Source: Symbiodinium natans
Lineage: Eukaryota > Sar > Dinophyceae > Suessiales > Symbiodiniaceae
NCBI GenBank assembly: GCA_905221605.1
Contig: CAJNDS010002446.1
Span: forward strand, 683,148 to 747,147
Length of the DNA: 64,000 nt
Direction: 5' to 3'
Part shown: positions 1-10,893 of the stretch, piece by piece
How the letters are laid out: every line of letters begins with the position of its first letter
How positions within the stretch are numbered: the stretch's first letter is position 1
Notes under the pieces: generated by a model
What the model was told of the DNA's origin: nothing
Databases searched by the model: none
Seen by the model: only the letters and a program-made list of their open reading frames with translations
Made by a program: the position numbers and the translations under genes

Positions 1-1076
1 GCCCGAACAGGCTCCACGGTCAATGCTGCTCCCTCCACCACGTGGCGAGTGGCTCTTACATGTGGCACAACATGCGGATCTGCAAACTTAACGTACAAAT
101 ACCCTCTGCAGCGCTTCACGACCGTGGCAGGTCCAAACCTCAGGAAAGTGTAGGAAGGCGCAGGAAAGCAAAGACAAAAGCTCGGCAAAACTCGCCAAAG
201 AAAACCCTCAGCGGTTCGAGGCTCTCGCTGCTCCATGTGCTGCAGGACGGATTCTGATGGCATCGCCGGTGGAACCCCGCCTGAAGCAGTTGTAAATATT
301 CAGTGTCAACTCAAATCACGACGCCAAAACCTTGCCTACAAAAAGGACCGCGGCTGCCGAGGATCCGTCGGCTTCCGCCCGCTTTGACGTCCGCTGCCTT
401 CGGCTTTAAAGAGGGCGGGTTTTGGAATCTTGGAGTCTCCGGTCATTCTAGAGCGCCTTGCGAGCCCAAGCGTCCGCAGTGCAAGCAGTGCCAGTGGACA
501 ACCTGCGACATACATCGAGAGGTCTTCGAGACGCACCAGAAAGCCTGCCCCCTCAGTCGTCTATGCCTGCTCGCCCACGCCGCCCTTGCAGATTCGACTG
601 CGCCTGCTCAGATATTCTTGTGGAATGTCGCACAGTACTTTTCTCCCAAACAGGAACAGCTTCGAGCCTGGATTCTGGGCTCCTGTTCCCTCACAACGGA
701 GGCTGGTGCCCACGAGCGCCCCGAGCGCCCCAAGCTCCAGAAACTCCCGATCATGTTGCCAACACGGTGTTCGTCTGCTTGTGCCTTTGGGCCCAATGCA
801 CCTTTTATGCACCTTGCCAGCTTCATCAACATCTGCATTGCGGTGTTAACGCTTGGTGATTGGAAGCACCACAGCCAGTCGAGCCTGAACATCTGAGGGC
901 CAGCCAAAACATGGGTCTGCAAGTACTGTCCCCGATTCAGGTGATGGCAAGCAGCCCCCTTTTTTCATTAAACGATGATGCCCCTCCTGCTAAAGACTTG
1001 AAACACCAAACCTCAGAGAGTGCTATGTACATTCCTCGGTCCGAGGTGTGCACTGTTGGCATGAAGGATTTACACT
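1..1076. other. No supportable gene
   Basis: Several overlapping open frames of 60-200 codons occur on both strands, but none shows a recognisable domain, a signal peptide, or splice-consistent neighbours. They overlap each other in different frames, which is expected of GC-balanced non-coding DNA. It lies 3' of the minus-strand bestrophin exon and could hold its 3' UTR. Confidence 0.5.
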
Positions 1077-1679
1077 TCACATAATATCTTTTGAACCATG
1101 AGTGTGCTTCAAGAGGATCAGCCGAATTGATGCGCGCGTGTGCGCCATGACCTGCTTCAATGGGATGTCAGCCTCATCCTCACCAAAGGGATGCTCCATC
1201 TGGCGGCTCACAAACTCTATGCCCAGCAAGCTGAAACTTAACGCCGTCTGCATTGACATAAGGCCCAGCGGTCCCGCGTATCCGATGATCGTGAAGGGAA
1301 AGCTAATGCAGAACACCAGGAGAAGGGTTCTCAGGTGCACCATGAAAGGAGCCGGAGACTGCTGCTTCAGCACCATCTGGCAGAAGCGGTAGGCCGAGTG
1401 CATGGCAGTGGCACGCTCATACATCCCACTGGCCAGCTCTGCTGAGTATGCCTCGAGCATTTGGCCCCGATGAATGGTGCTGAAGATGGAGTCGAAGCAC
1501 CAGAGAACCTTGTGTGCCGCTTGGGCAAAGGCAATCGCATCTTCGGTATTCAGATGGGCATCCGGGGCCTCCCAGACGTAGGAGTCGTTGGCTGGGTGGG
1601 GCGGTTTGCCTTTCGACAGGTTCGCCTCCACGCTGGCGCAGCAAGCGTCCAACAGCCCAAGGAGCCGCTGCTCGTTCGC
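1077..1679 (-). CDS. Bestrophin-type anion channel, C-terminal exon (partial)
   Basis: About 200 codons, read right to left, ending in a TGA at 1077-1079. The segment PFTIIGYAGPLGLMSMQTAL, followed by GIEFVSRQMEHPFGEDEADI, matches the bestrophin/UPF0187 signature: a hydrophobic helix with conserved prolines, then an E.(E)HPFG.d..DIPL box. In bestrophins this lies near the last transmembrane helix and the acidic, calcium-sensing or gating region. Bestrophins are homo-oligomeric chloride or bicarbonate channels; in algae some act in thylakoids, and location cannot be told here. Only the C-terminal half is present. The frame upstream enters TA-rich repeat DNA, so I place a 3' splice site at AG|GCG (exon start 1679, phase 0). 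No earlier exons are visible up to the satellite region, so it may be a gene with distant exons or a truncated copy. Family assignment is confident; completeness is not. Confidence 0.8.
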   Translation of the reverse strand, partial: ANEQRLLGLLDACCASVEANLSKGKPPHPANDSYVWEAPDAHLNTEDAIAFAQAAHKVLWCFDSIFSTIHRGQMLEAYSAELASGMYERATAMHSAYRFCQMVLKQQSPAPFMVHLRTLLLVFCISFPFTIIGYAGPLGLMSMQTALSFSLLGIEFVSRQMEHPFGEDEADIPLKQVMAHTRASIRLILLKHTHGSKDIM

Positions 1680-1698
1680 CTCTTTTTCAGAAAATAGA

Positions 1699-1885
1699 TA
1701 TGGCGATATACACATGTATATATATATATATATGTACATGCATGTACACACATATGTTTATATAAGTATATAGAATTGCTTATACACCTTTTTTGGTAGT
1801 TTAAAAAATATGTGTATATATATGTGCATATATATATATATATATACATATATACATATATACATATATATATATATATGTGGCA
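1699..1885. repeat. TA-rich microsatellite, (TATA)n/(TATATG)n
   Basis: Runs of TATATATA, CATATATA and TATATG directly upstream of the bestrophin exon on the minus strand, probably intronic. Open frames over it are low-complexity Tyr/Ile strings and are not coding. The following ~150 bp stays AT-rich. Confidence 0.9.
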
Positions 1886-1889
1886 GGGA

Positions 1890-2340
1890 TTTTTAGGGTT
1901 CATTTCGCTTAGCATCCGTATTCATCATATATATACACTAATAAAAATTCATTTTTGCCTTATCACTTATTATATGCCTAAATACATCACGACAAACACT
2001 ACTACTTGTTCAATATATGATATTGAATTGGATTGCTTTTTTGTTGCTGAAGTCAGATTGTCTGCGACAATCCGCAGGAATATATACCTGCAACTTCTGT
2101 TGGGTGAAAACAAGTTTGCACAATCGCACGCACCTGACCACACCGTCAAGTTTCGGTAACTATGCACCGCATCTTAACTCCTCTGCTGCATCATGTTGTG
2201 CGTTCGTGCTTGGCTCCTCAGTTTGCTGCTGTCGTCTGAGCTAGACCCCATGTGCTGTGCAGCGAGGCAATCACGCTAGGGAGCTGCGGTAGAGCTCAGA
2301 CCAGCCATCTCACACGTCACGCGTGGGAAGTCGCTGCGCG
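1890..2340. other. No supportable gene; AT-rich to normal composition transition
   Basis: AT-rich to about 2,030, then ordinary composition. Short open frames on both strands have no recognisable features. No bestrophin-like upstream exon was found here. Confidence 0.5.
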
Positions 2341-2359
2341 GTCTCATCCTCTTCAATCC

Positions 2360-3067
2360 TTTGTTAGGGTAGGGGTTCAGGGTTTAGGGTTGCTGGGTTA
2401 AGGGAAGTTCGGTGACTATGGTTCATTCTTAAGAGCCCGGGCAAACTCTTAAATTTAAGGAGGTCTGGTTTAGGGTTTCGGGTTGCTGTAGAAGGAGCAG
2501 TGTGCTGCTGTAGGATTCAGGTCTAGAGTTCCCTAAACCATACATCCTTAAGCTTCTGAGAAGCATCCAGGAGCCGAAGAAAACGTCCATGCTCTCCATA
2601 AGTATCCAAGGATACCCAGTCCTGTCGAGTCCATTCTAGGAGTTATGCTAGGCCAATTTTGTTCCCTTTCGGTTGCCTCCTCATAGGTTTTATGGTTTAG
2701 GGTTTAAGGCACCGGCTTTTTTTTTTTAGATCTGGGAACCTACATTAGGAAGGTTATAAGTTTCTTCTGACTTAGCTAGTTGATCGTATTGTTGAGGAGC
2801 GCGATGTGGAAACTACGATAAAAACCTAATGCTCTTAACCCCGAGATCCCAGAAACCATAAACCTTAAAACCTAAACCCTGCAGTTAAATCCCTGGGGAC
2901 CTGATGGCATCTTGAAGGCCTGCTTCGGCGTGGAGCTTGGGGCTTAGGCTTAGAGTTTAGTGATTCGAGCTTAGGGTTTAAATTTAAGGGTGCAGGGTTT
3001 CGGGTCTAGGGTTTTTGGAGTTTAGAGCTTAGGGTTCAGGGTGTTTTGTAAGGAACACCAAACCCTA
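2360..3067. repeat. Degenerate telomere-like DNA (TTTAGGG/CCCTAAA variants)
   Basis: Scattered TTTAGGG, TTAGGGTT and CCCTAAA heptamers with many substitutions, in both orientations, mixed with short unique segments. It leads into the 193-bp satellite, whose unit contains the same heptamers, so it may be a decayed edge of that array. Confidence 0.75.
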
Positions 3068-4804
3068 ACGTAGGAACCCTTAACCCTCTCTCCCGCTCGG
3101 CTGCGAGCATCCACAACATGCTCTTAGCCCGAAAATCCTACGGACCCTAAACCCTAAGCCCTAAGCCCTAGACCCTACAGCTAAATCCCTGGGGTCGTGA
3201 TGGCCTCAACTTCGCCATCGTCGGCCGTCTCGCAGGCCTCCTTCGGCGTGGAGCTTGGGAACGTAGGAACCCTTAACCCTCTCTCCCGCTCGGCTGCGAG
3301 CATCCACAACATGCTTTTAGCCCCAAAAATCCTACGAGCCCTAAACCCTAAGCCCTAAGCCCTAGACCCTACAGCTAAATCCCTGGGGTCGTGATGGCCT
3401 CAACTTCGCCATCGTCGGCCGTCTGGCAGGCCTCCTTCGGCGTGGAGCTTGGGAACGTAGGAACCCTTAACCCTCTCTCCCGCTCGGCTGCGAGCATCCA
3501 CAACATGCTCTTAGCCCGAAAATCCTACGAGCCCTAAACCCTAAGCCCTAAGCCCTAGACCCTACAGCTAAATCCCTGGGGTCGTGATGGCCTCAACTTC
3601 GCCATCGTCGGCCGTCTGCAGGCCTCCTTCGGCGTGGAGCTTGGGAACGTAGGAACCCTTAACCCTCTCTCCCGCTCGGCTGCGAGCATCCACAACATGC
3701 TTTTAGCCCGAAAATCCTACGAGCCCTAAACCCTAAGCCCTAAGCCCTAGACCCTACAGCTAAATCCCTGGGGTCGTGATGGCCTCAACTTCGCCATCGT
3801 CGGCCGTCTTGCAGGCCTCCTTCGGCGTGGAGCTTGGGAACGTAGGAACCCTTAACCCTCTCTCCCGCTCGGCTGCGAGCATCCACAACATGCTCTTAGC
3901 CCGAAAATCCTACGAGCCCTAAACCCTAAGCCCTAAGCCCTAGACCCTACAGCTAAATCCCTGGGGTCGTGATGGCCTCAACTTCGCCATCGTCGGCCGT
4001 CTTGCAGGCCTCCTTCGGCGTGGAGCTTGGGAACGTAGGAACCCTTAACCCTCTCTCCCGCTCGGCTGCGAGCATCCACAACATGCTTTTAGCCCGAAAA
4101 TCCTACGAGCCCTAAACCCTAAGCCCTAAGCCCTAGACCCTACAGCTAAATCCCTGGGGTCGTGATGGCCTAAACTTCGCCATCGTCGGCCGTCTTGCAG
4201 GCCTCCTTCGGCGTGGAGCTTGGGAACGTAGGAACCCTTAACCCTCTCTCCCGCTCGGCTGCGAGCATCCACAACATGCTCTTAGCCCGAAAATCCTACG
4301 AGCCCTAAACCCTAAGCCCTAAGCCCTAGACCCTACAGCTAAATCTCTGGGGTCGTGATGGCCTCAACTTCGCCATCGTCGGCCGTCTTGCAGGCCTCCT
4401 TCGGCGTGGAGCTTGGGAACGTAGGAACCCTTAACCCTCTCTCCCGCTCGGCTGCGAGCATCCACAACATGCTCTTAGCCCGAAAATCCTACGAGCCCTA
4501 AACCCTAAGCCCTAAGCCCTAGACCCTACAGCTAAATCCCTGGGGTCGTGATGGCCTCAACTTCGCCATCGTCGGCCGTCTCGCAGGCCTCCTTCGGCGT
4601 GGAGCTTGGGAACGTAGGAACCCTTAACCCTCTCTCCCGCTCGGCTGCGAGCATCCACAACATGCTTTTAGCCCCAAAAATCCTACGAGCCCTAAACCCT
4701 AAGCCCTAAGCCCTAGACCCTACAGCTAAATCCCTGGGGTCGTGATGGCCTCAACTTCGCCATCGTTGTCAGCCTTGAAGGCCTCCTTCGGCGTGGAGTT
4801 TGGG
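3068..4804. repeat. 193-bp satellite, nine near-identical units
   Basis: Using the landmark ACGTAGGAACCCTTAACC, units begin at about 3068, 3261, 3455, 3647, 3840, 4033, 4226, 4419 and 4612, so spacing is 192-194 bp. Each unit contains CCCTAAACCCTAAGCCCTAA, a GGGGTCGTGATGGCCTCAAC segment and GCCTCCTTCGGCGTGGAGCT. Units differ at only a few positions (for example CTCTTAG versus CTTTTAG), which suggests recent amplification or homogenisation. No long open frame. Confidence 0.95.
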
Positions 4805-6535
4805 GCTTAAGGCTTAAAGTTTAAGGATTCGGGCTTAGGGTTTAGAGATTAGGCTTTAAGGTTTCGGGTCTAGGGTTTTTGGGTGTAAAGGCTTTTGATG
4901 CGAAGTCCTTCTAGAGTCGCAGGGTTTAGGGCTTAGGGTTCAGGGTGTTTTGTAAGGAACACCGGACCCTAACGTAGGAACCCTTAACCCTCTCTCCCGC
5001 TCGGCTGCGAGCATCCACAAAATGCTCTTAGCCCGAAAATCCTACGGGCCCTAAACCCTAAGCCCTAAGCCCTAGACCCTACAGCTAAATCCCTGGGGTC
5101 GTGATGGCCTCAACTTCGCCATCGTCGGCCGTGTTGCAGGCCTCCTTCGGCGTGGAGCTTGGGGCTTAGGGCTTATAGAGTTTAGGGATTCGGGCTTAAG
5201 GTTCAGAGTTTAAGGTTTCGGGTCTATGGTTTTTCGGTTTAGAGGCTCTTCATGCGAAGTCTTTCTAGAGTCGCAGGGTGTAGGGTTTAGGGTTGAGGGT
5301 TTAGAGCTTAGGGTTCAGTGTGTTTTGTAAGGAACACCAAACCCTACCGTAGGAACCCTTAGCCCTCTCTCCCGCTCGGCTGCGAGCATCCACAAAATGC
5401 TCTTAGCCCGAAAATCCTACGAGCCCTAAACCCTAAGCCCTAAGCCCTAGACCCTAGAGTTAAATCCCTGAATTCGTGATGGCCTCAACTTCGCCATCGT
5501 TGGCCGTCTTTGAGGCCTCCTTCGGCGTGGAGCTTGGGGCTTAGGGCTTAGAGCTTAGGGATTAGGGCTTAGGGTTTAGGGTTTAGGGTTTCGGGTCGAG
5601 GGTTTTTTGGGTTGAGAGGCTTTTTACAGCTTAGGGTTTCGTGTATTTTGTAAGGAAGACCAAACACTAACGTAGGAACCCTTAACCCTCTCTCCCGCTC
5701 GGCTGCGAGCATCCACAAAATGCTCTTAGCCCGAAACTCATACGAGCCCTAAACCCTAAGCCCTAAGCCCTAGACCCTACAGCTAAATCCCTGGGGTCGT
5801 GATGGCCTCAACTTCGCCATCGTGGGCCGTCTTCGAGGCCTCCTTCGCCGTGGAGCTTGGGGCTTAGGGCTTTTAGAGTTTAGAGATTCGGGCTTAAGGT
5901 TCAGAGTTTAAGGTTTCGGGTCTATGGTTTTTCGGTTTAGAGGCTTTTCATGCGAAGTCTTTCTAGAGTCGCAGGGTTTAGGGTTTAGGGTTGAGGGTTT
6001 AGAGCTCAGGGTTTAGTGTGTTTTGTAAGGCTCCAAGGAACCCTTAACCCTCTATCCACTCGGCTGCGAGCGTCCACAAAATGCTCTTAGCCCGAGATTC
6101 CTACGAGCCCTAAACCCTAAGCCCTAAGCCCTAAGCCCTAGAGTTAATTCCCTGAGGTCGTGATGGCCTCAACTTCGCAGGGTTTAGGGTTTAGGGTTGA
6201 GGATTTAGAGCTCAGGGTTTAGTGTGTTTTGTAAGGAAGACCAAACCCTAACGTAAGAACCCTTAACCCTCTATCCGCTCGGCTGCGAGCATCCACAACA
6301 TGCTCTTAGCCCGAAAATCCTACGAGCCCTAAACCCTAGGCCCTAAGCCCTAAGCCCTATAGTTGAATCCCAGGGGTCGTGATGGCCTCAACTTCGCCAT
6401 CGTTGTCCATTTTCCAAGCCTCCTTCGCCGTGGAGCTTGTGGCTTAGGGCTTAGAGTTTAGGATTCGGGCTTAGGGTTTAGAGTTTAGGGTTCAGGGTTT
6501 CGAGTTTAGGGTTTTTTGGGGTTTAGAGGCTTTTG
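4805..6535. repeat. Longer, diverged relatives of the 193-bp satellite (about 320-375 bp periods)
   Basis: The same landmark recurs at about 4972, 5348, 5670, 6033 and 6251, mostly 320-375 bp apart. These units carry an extra segment between GAGCTTGGGG and AACGTAGG, made of TTTAGGG-like heptamers, TTTCGGGTCTAGGGTTTTT-like text and GTGTTTTGTAAGGAA. They are more diverged than the central array. The short unit looks like the long one with that segment deleted. Confidence 0.85.
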
Positions 6536-6787
6536 ATGCGGAGCTCTTCGAGAGTCGTGACCTTCTTGGGGTGCTTCGAGCTCCAGTAGCTTCCTTTCCT
6601 GGCCTGTCGAGAAAACAGCGGCCAGCAAGATTCGAAGGCTCCAAGCGAACATGTGTGGGAAAGAAGTCATCTTTACATGAGGCATCGTTGTTCTAGTGAG
6701 CGCGCCTTTGTGTTTTTCCAGCCCCAGCTCCAGTAGTTTCCCTTCCAGCTTTCGTTCTTGCCGTTGTCGTAGGCCTGGCGAGCCGAG

Positions 6788-6789
<2 letters not shown>

Positions 6790-6879
<90 letters not shown>

Positions 6880-6881
6880 TG
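6790..6881. repeat. (TG)n microsatellite at gap edge
   Basis: More than 40 TG dinucleotides with one TGG interruption at 6872-6873, running directly into a run of Ns. Reading frames across it (Cys-Val or Thr-His strings) are artefacts. The true length is unknown because the assembly stops here. Confidence 0.97.
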
Positions 6882-6981
6882 NNNNNNNNNNNNNNNNNNN
6901 NNNNNNNNNNNNNNNNNNNNNNNNNNNNNNNNNNNNNNNNNNNNNNNNNNNNNNNNNNNNNNNNNNNNNNNNNNNNNNNNN
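6882..6981. other. Assembly gap, 100 Ns
   Basis: Exactly 100 unknown bases, a conventional gap of unknown size. Its position at the (TG)n tract suggests that the microsatellite broke the assembly. Order and orientation across it rest on scaffolding only. Confidence 0.99.
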
Positions 6982-7059
6982 CAAACATGGAAGCTGATCA
7001 GAGCTGAGACAAGAAAGACTAGAAGACGATTGGCCCGAAAGCATCGATTTGCGGTGCGT

Positions 7060-7330
7060 TGAGTCTATGCACTTGACTCTGTGCGCTCGAACTGTATGCA
7101 CTTGGACAAGTGTATGCACTTAAGTGTATGCACTTATATGGTTGCATACTCACTTGTTTCCTGCACTTGTATACTGGACGTGTATGCACTCGAACTGCAT
7201 GGCATTCAATTGTGTGGAGTTGAATGCCATGCACTTGTGGTGAACTCTATACACTTCATTGGCATTCAATAGATCTGAAGTAAACGGACTTGAACTGTAT
7301 GAACTTCACTTGCATGCACCCGACTCGGCT
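7060..7330. repeat. Diverged TATGCACTT-type repeat
   Basis: Irregular copies of TATGCACTT and GTATGCACTTG at 8-25 bp spacing, plus a perfect 9-bp-stem hairpin GGCATTCAA...TTGAATGCC at 7201-7228. It is a decayed relative of the regular 14-bp array at 9,705-10,190; the two bracket three unrelated satellites. Confidence 0.75.
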
Positions 7331-7634
7331 GTGCACGTCCTGTCAACGCGATGCTATGAAAGAAAAGACAAAAACATCTAACGCGAGAGCCGTCAGCCAT
7401 GAGCATCATTGGCAGTCGCTCTGAAGTCCAAGCTCACACTCCAGAGCGCCTTTCAAAGAAAAAAAGACAGAAGAGCGAGGTTGGCAAGAAGACCTTGGAG
7501 CTTCAAAGAGCAGAGAAGCACAGTGAAATCTGACCGAAGTGAGTTTCGTACGCCGGGAACTAAATAACAATGAAATTTGCGATGTTTTCGCACGCCCGGC
7601 ATTGGAGCAACATGTGATTTTGCGAAATCGGTGA
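7331..7634. other. No supportable gene
   Basis: Ordinary-composition DNA between two repeat arrays. Open frames entering from the 42-bp array cross it on both strands without recognisable content. Confidence 0.45.
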
Positions 7635-8850
7635 CCATGGTATTTGCGATGGTTTTGGAACCAGCGAATTCGGGGACCATGGTATTTGCCATGGTTTTGG
7701 AACCAGCGAATTCGGGGACCATGCTATTTGCGATGCTTTTGGAACCAGCGAATTCGGGGACCATGGTATTTGCGATGGTTTTTGGAACCCTCGAACTCGG
7801 GGACCATGGTATTTGCGATGGTTTGGAACCAGCGAACTCGGGGACCATGGTGTTTGCGATGGTTTTGGAAACAGCGAATTCGAGGACCATGGTATTTGCG
7901 ATCGAGGGTTTTGGAAGCAGCGAATTCGGGGACCATGGTATTTGCCATGCTTTTGGAACCAGCGAATTCGGGGACCATGGTATTTGCGATGGTTTTGGAA
8001 CCAGCGAATTCGGGGACCATGCTATTCGCGATGGTTTTGGAAGCAGCGAATTCGGGGACCATGGTTTTCGCTATGGTTTTGGAACCAGCGAATTCGGGGA
8101 CCATGGTATTTGCGATGGTTTTGGAACCAGCGACGGAATCTCCTTGCGATGGTTTTGGATCCAGCGAATTCGGGGACCATGGTATTTGCGATGGTTTTGG
8201 AAACAGCGAATTCGGGGACCATGGGATTTGCGATGCTTCTGGAACCGGCGAATTCGGGGACCATGGCATTTGCGATGCTTTTGGAATCAGCGAATTCGGG
8301 GACCATGGTATTTGCGATGCTTTTGGAACCAGCGAATTCGGGGACCATGGTATTTGCGATGCTTTTGGAACCAGCGAATTCGGGGATCATGGTATTTGCG
8401 ATGGTTTTGGAACCAGCCACGGAAGCTCCTTGCGATGGTTTTGGAAACAGCGAATTCGGGGACCATGGTATTTGTGATGCTTTTAGAACCAGCGAATTCG
8501 CGGACCATGGTACTTGCGATGGTTTTGGAACCAGCGAATTCGGGGACCATGGTATTTGCGATGCTTTTGGAAGCAGCGAATTCGGGGACCATGGTATTTG
8601 CCGTGCTTTTGGAACCAGCGAATTCGGGGACCATGGTATTTGCGATGGTTTTGGAAACAGCGAACTCGGGGACCATGGTATTTGCGATGCTTTTGGAAAC
8701 AGCGAATTCGGGGACCATGGTATTTGCGATGCTTTTGGAACCAGCGAATTCGGGGACCATGGTATTTGCGATGCTTTTGGAACCAGCCACGGAAGCTCCT
8801 TGCGATGGTTTTGGAAACAGCGAACTCGGGGACCATGGTAGGAAGCTCCG
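7635..8850. repeat. 42-bp satellite, about 29 units
   Basis: The unit is GAATTCGGGGACCATGGTAT followed by TTGCGATGGTTTTGGAACCAGC (42 bp). Common variants are GATGGTTTTGG/GATGCTTTTGG and ACCAGC/AACAGC/AGCAGC, with occasional short interruptions CCACGGAAGCTCC. Each unit carries an EcoRI-type GAATTC and an NcoI-type CCATGG palindrome. Since 42 is divisible by three, the same frame repeats in every unit and long open frames exist on both strands: 14-residue units ANSGTMVFAMVLEP on plus, MVPEFAGSKTIANT on minus. I do not call it coding. Confidence 0.93.
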
Positions 8851-9175
8851 GGTGTCCCCGGCGTACTATACGTCTGTACTACAAAAGTCGACTTTCCAGC
8901 CACGGAAGCTCCGCGTGTCCGCGGCGTACTACGTTTGTACTACCAAAGTCGACTTTCCAGCCACGGAAGCTCCGGGTGTCCCCGGCGTACTATACGTCTG
9001 TACTACAAAAGTCGACTTCCAGCCACGGAAGCTCCGCGTGTCCGCGGCGTACCACGTTTATACTACAAGTCGACTTTCCAGCCACGGAAGCTCCGGGCGT
9101 CCCCGGCGTACTATACATTTCGATTTTCCAGCCACGGAAGTCCCCGGCGTACTACGTCTGTAATGCAAAAACACT
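8850..9175. repeat. About 60-bp degenerate tandem repeat, five to six units
   Basis: Units start at CCACGGAAGCTCC near 8900, 8961, 9023, 9082 and 9132 (spacing 50-62 bp). Each contains a GTCCCCGGCGTACTA or GTCCGCGGCGTACTA core and ends AAAAGTCGACTTTCCAG. The start motif is the same CCACGGAAGCTCC that interrupts the 42-bp array, so the two arrays share sequence. Confidence 0.85.
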
Positions 9176-9575
9176 AGCAACGCGACCACGCGAAAACCCG
9201 CAGAGGGGTTACGTTTGTATGTCAGAAACGCAAAAACACGACGGTCCGCGCCAACGCCGAAACCCGCAGAGGGGTTACGTTTGTATGTCAAAAAACGCAA
9301 AAACACGATGGTTTTGGCACCGCGCCAACGCCGAAACCCGCAGAGGGTTGTCTGCGCCCACGGAAAAAAGTACCAAAAACGACGGCTTTAGCACCGCGAC
9401 CCGGCGATTACCCGCAGAGGGTTGTCCGCGCACAGAAAGAAACGTTAAAAAACGACGGTTTTAGCACCGCGACCACGCCGAAACCCGCAGAGGGTTGTCC
9501 GCGCAAATCAAGAAACGTAAAAAAACGACGGTTTTAGCACCGCGAGCACGCCGAAACCCGCAGAGGGTTGCAATC
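9176..9575. repeat. About 72-bp degenerate tandem repeat, six units
   Basis: Units are recognised by CCCGCAGAGGG at about 9198, 9263, 9337, 9411, 9485 and 9556, with AAAAACGACGGTTTTAGCAC and GCGACCACGCCGAAA between. Spacing is 64-76 bp. No support for coding. Confidence 0.85.
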
Positions 9576-9704
9576 CCGATTGGCGATGTCAACCCAGCCC
9601 GCCGCCTTAGAAAGAGTAATTTTAATTTAGAAATCTAGGACTGGGTACGAAGGTCTACTAAATTCTACGTAAATCTCGTAGTTTCTATTAACTTCTACTT
9701 CGCT

Positions 9705-10190
9705 CTATGCGCTTCACTCTGTGCACTTCACTCTGTGCGATACTCTATGCACTTCACTCTATGCACTTCACTCTATGCACTTCACTCTATGCAATTGACT
9801 CTTATGCACTTGACTCTACGCACTTCACTCTATGCACTTGACTCTATGCACTTCACTCTATGCACTTCACTCTATGCACTTCACTCTATGCACTTCACTC
9901 TATGCACTTCACACTATGCACTTGACTCTATGCACTTCACACTATGCACTTCACTCTATGCACTTCACCTCTATGCACTTGACTCTATGCACTTGACTCT
10001 ATGCACTTCACTCTATGCACTTCACTCTATGCACTTCACTCTATGCACTTCACACTATGCACTTGACTCTATGCACTTCACACTATGCACTTCACTCTAT
10101 GCACTTCACTCTACGCGCTTCACTCTATGCACTTCACTCTATGCACTTAACTCAATGCACTTCACTCTATGTACTTCACTCTATGTTGTT
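9705..10190. repeat. 14-bp tandem array, CTCTATGCACTTCA
   Basis: About 34 copies of the 14-mer, with TTCA/TTGA alternation and a few indels. Because 14 is not a multiple of three, the open frame across it repeats every 14 codons (42 bp). Related to the decayed TATGCACTT repeats at 7,060-7,330. Confidence 0.95.
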
Positions 10191-10476
10191 GGGTCAGAGG
10201 GCTCCGCACGGAAGAACCCTTCGCGATGCTTTCGGGAACAAGAAAGCTGAATGTCGGACTGGAAGGATCGAAGGCACAGCTGCTTTCCTAGGTTCTGGAA
10301 ACCTGGTGAGTACGACGGGGATGTGCTGCGCGGACCCCCTACATACAAAGATGGTGGCGGGGGGCGGGGGAGAGGGGACTGTGGCAACGTGTTCGACTCT
10401 CCCATCTTCAAGCTGCGCGTTCTGTTGCGCGCGCGCCAATAAAAAGACCATCAAATCACCGGCAACATGCCTCAAT

Positions 10477-10893
10477 TCAAAAGTGCCAAGGCGCCAAGTC
10501 ATCATTGAATCCGGTCTCATAGTTCAGGAAGAAGCGCATCACCAACAGGCTGTCCATGCCGTCCATGCCGAAGGCTGGGGTTTCGAGCACGCGCATGCCG
10601 TCCTGAGTCCACTGGACACAGCAAGCTTCCTCGGAAGAGGGCGAGGGATTGCAGCCTGTTCTGCACTCTCCGCCACTAAGAAGGTTCCGCTCTTGCAAGA
10701 CCATGGCCGCGAGTTGCAGTGCTTGCTCCCCACTTGCAGCAGAGAACTGTGTCACCGCGGCATCAATCCCCCGACCATCCACGAGCTGCACAGCGGATGC
10801 CCAAGCTTCCCGCTGCAAGAGCAAGCAAAGAACCTGCACAACGGACAGCATGCCGGGTGTCGCGGCGGCCTTACCCACGCTCACAGCAATCAA
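10477..10893 (-). CDS. Possible ARM-like exon, function unknown
   Basis: An open minus-strand frame whose first ~70 codons look helical and repeat-like: VQVLCLLLQREAWASAVQLV, then IDAAVTQFSAASGEQALQLA, which resembles armadillo/HEAT helix pairs (hydrophobic positions every three to four residues, small residues at turns). After that the frame becomes Cys- and Pro-rich with no family resemblance and ends at 10477. The exon ends are unknown; upstream (to 10,980) the frame has no clear start. It could be a fragment of an ARM gene like that at 19,388. Moderate to low confidence that it is expressed. Confidence 0.4.
   Translation of the reverse strand: MIAVSVGKAAATPGMLSVVQVLCLLLQREAWASAVQLVDGRGIDAAVTQFSAASGEQALQLAAMVLQERNLLSGGECRTGCNPSPSSEEACCVQWTQDGMRVLETPAFGMDGMDSLLVMRFFLNYETGFNDDLAPWHF

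Noticed and set aside
303-896. 197-codon plus-strand frame with a Cys cluster (CKQCQWTTCDIH) suggesting a zinc finger
   Set aside because: Single isolated cluster, overlapping frames on both strands, and no conserved finger spacing.
2360-6535. Chromosome end / true telomere
   Set aside because: Heptamers are degenerate, in both orientations, and unique sequence lies on both sides; it is interstitial.
7577-9464. 528-codon plus-strand frame and 293-codon minus-strand frame as repetitive proteins
   Set aside because: Both are forced by a 42-bp period; no start context, signal peptide or unique flanking domain. Kept as a finding to test, not annotated as genes.
9176-9575. CRISPR array
   Set aside because: Repeats are degenerate, spacing varies, spacers are themselves repeated, and the genome is eukaryotic; plain tandem repeat.
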